NCBI GenBank assembly: GCA_003220985.1
Contig: QHTY01000229.1
Location: forward strand, 4,059-9,759
Origin: Gemmatimonadota bacterium
GTDB lineage: Bacteria; Gemmatimonadota; Gemmatimonadetes; Gemmatimonadales; GWC2-71-9
DNA: 5,701 nucleotides
Reading direction: 5' to 3'
Below the pieces are notes generated by a model. The model was not told the origin of the DNA. It worked only from the letters and a program-made list of their open reading frames with translations, and did no database searches. The position numbers and the translations under genes are program-made. Numbering within the stretch: position 1 is the first letter of the stretch; each line of letters opens with the position of its first letter. Shown here piece after piece: positions 5,353 to 5,701 of this stretch.

Positions 5353-5701
5353 GTGAGTCGCATCAAGACGCTCAGCGACGAGTACACGCACCTCCGCGCC
5401 CGCCTCGAGCAAGGAGGCGGGGCGGAGCGCATCAAGCGCCAGCATGATCAGGGCAAGTTGACGGCCCGGGAGCGTGTGGCGGGATTGCTGGACAAGGACG
5501 GGCCCTGGCTCGAAGTCGGATTACTCGTTGCCTATGACCAGTACGACGGGCAGGCGCCGGCGGCCGGAGTCGTCACGGGCCTGGGTCGAGTTGGCGGACG
5601 ACCGGTCGTCGTTGTCGCAAACGACGCCACCGTCAAAGCGGGCTCCTGGTGGCCCGAGACGATCAAGAAGATTCTGCGCGCCCAGGAGATCGCGATGCGA
5701 T
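5353..5701 (+). CDS. Acyl-CoA carboxylase carboxyltransferase (beta) subunit, methylcrotonyl-CoA carboxylase-like, 3'-truncated
   Basis: First 116 residues of a crotonase-fold carboxyltransferase that moves CO2 from biotin to an acyl-CoA; full-length relatives have about 510-540 residues. Seen: GGGAERIKRQHDQGKLTARERV at 21-42, the classical N-terminal block; PAAGVVTGLGRVGGRPVVVVANDATVKAGSWWP at 69-101; and KKILRAQEIA at 105-114. The NDATVKxG stretch resembles methylcrotonyl-CoA/geranyl-CoA-type subunits more than propionyl-CoA carboxylase, which usually has QDFTVFGG there. The true substrate cannot be fixed from this fragment. GTG 5353 is the only initiation codon between the in-frame stop of the previous gene (5311) and the conserved region, so it is chosen even though no Shine-Dalgarno sequence precedes it. 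The biotin carboxylase/biotin carrier subunit is not in the window and may lie downstream. Same strand and a 39-nt gap suggest co-transcription with the mutase genes. Confidence 0.9.
   Translation, partial: MSRIKTLSDEYTHLRARLEQGGGAERIKRQHDQGKLTARERVAGLLDKDGPWLEVGLLVAYDQYDGQAPAAGVVTGLGRVGGRPVVVVANDATVKAGSWWPETIKKILRAQEIAMR

Noticed and set aside
5411..5417. Perfect AAGGAGG ribosome-site-like sequence inside the carboxylase gene
   Set aside because: It encodes part of the conserved Gln-Gly-Gly-Gly segment. The nearest downstream ATG (5444) is out of frame with the carboxylase, so it is probably coincidental.

Overview
The window is a dense, single-strand gene cluster of about 5.7 kb from a high-GC bacterium. 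All six genes read on the + strand and almost every junction is an overlap or a few bases, so it looks like one operon, cut at both ends by the window. The gene order, GC-rich codon use and protein flavour would suit an environmental lineage such as Acidobacteriota, Gemmatimonadota or Rokubacteria/NC10-like groups. This placement is an impression and not demonstrated.

Layout: (1) the 3' part of an MgtE magnesium channel/transporter (1-1137, start outside the window); (2) a MeaB/ArgK-type G-protein chaperone of B12-dependent acyl-CoA mutases (1134-2210); (3) the catalytic large subunit of such a mutase (2207-3769); (4) a 374-residue protein that I read as a bacterial relative of the eRF1/Pelota/Vms1 release-factor superfamily (3773-4897); (5) the separate cobalamin-binding small subunit of the mutase with an intact DxHxxG motif (4897-5313); (6) the first 116 residues of a biotin-dependent acyl-CoA carboxylase carboxyltransferase (beta) subunit (5353 to the window end). 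The junctions are ATGA (1134), ATGA (2207), a 3-nt gap (3770-3772), TGATG (4895-4899), and a single 39-nt spacer that is mostly a perfect 14-bp tandem duplication. No promoter, terminator, RNA gene, mobile element or CRISPR array was seen.

How the genes fit: GTPase, mutase large subunit and B12 subunit form a complete split acyl-CoA mutase with its cofactor-loading/protection chaperone. Automated annotation would probably call it methylmalonyl-CoA mutase. The two substrate-discriminating positions of methylmalonyl-CoA mutase (Tyr89 and Arg207 in the Propionibacterium enzyme) are instead Phe50 and Gln168, the pair that characterises isobutyryl-CoA mutase. With a methylcrotonyl-CoA-carboxylase-like carboxylase next to it, the cluster looks more like branched-chain acyl-CoA (valine/leucine) catabolism than the propionate pathway. 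That is an inference.

The most unusual point is the release-factor-like gene inserted between the two mutase subunit genes and translationally linked to the second. Its glycine-rich loop, where superfamily relatives carry the catalytic GGQ or GxxQ glutamine, has no glutamine. Several low-complexity tracts are also present: G7-C-G9 in the release-factor-like gene, a 20-bp tandem repeat in the G-protein linker, C8 at the start of the G-protein gene, and the spacer repeat.
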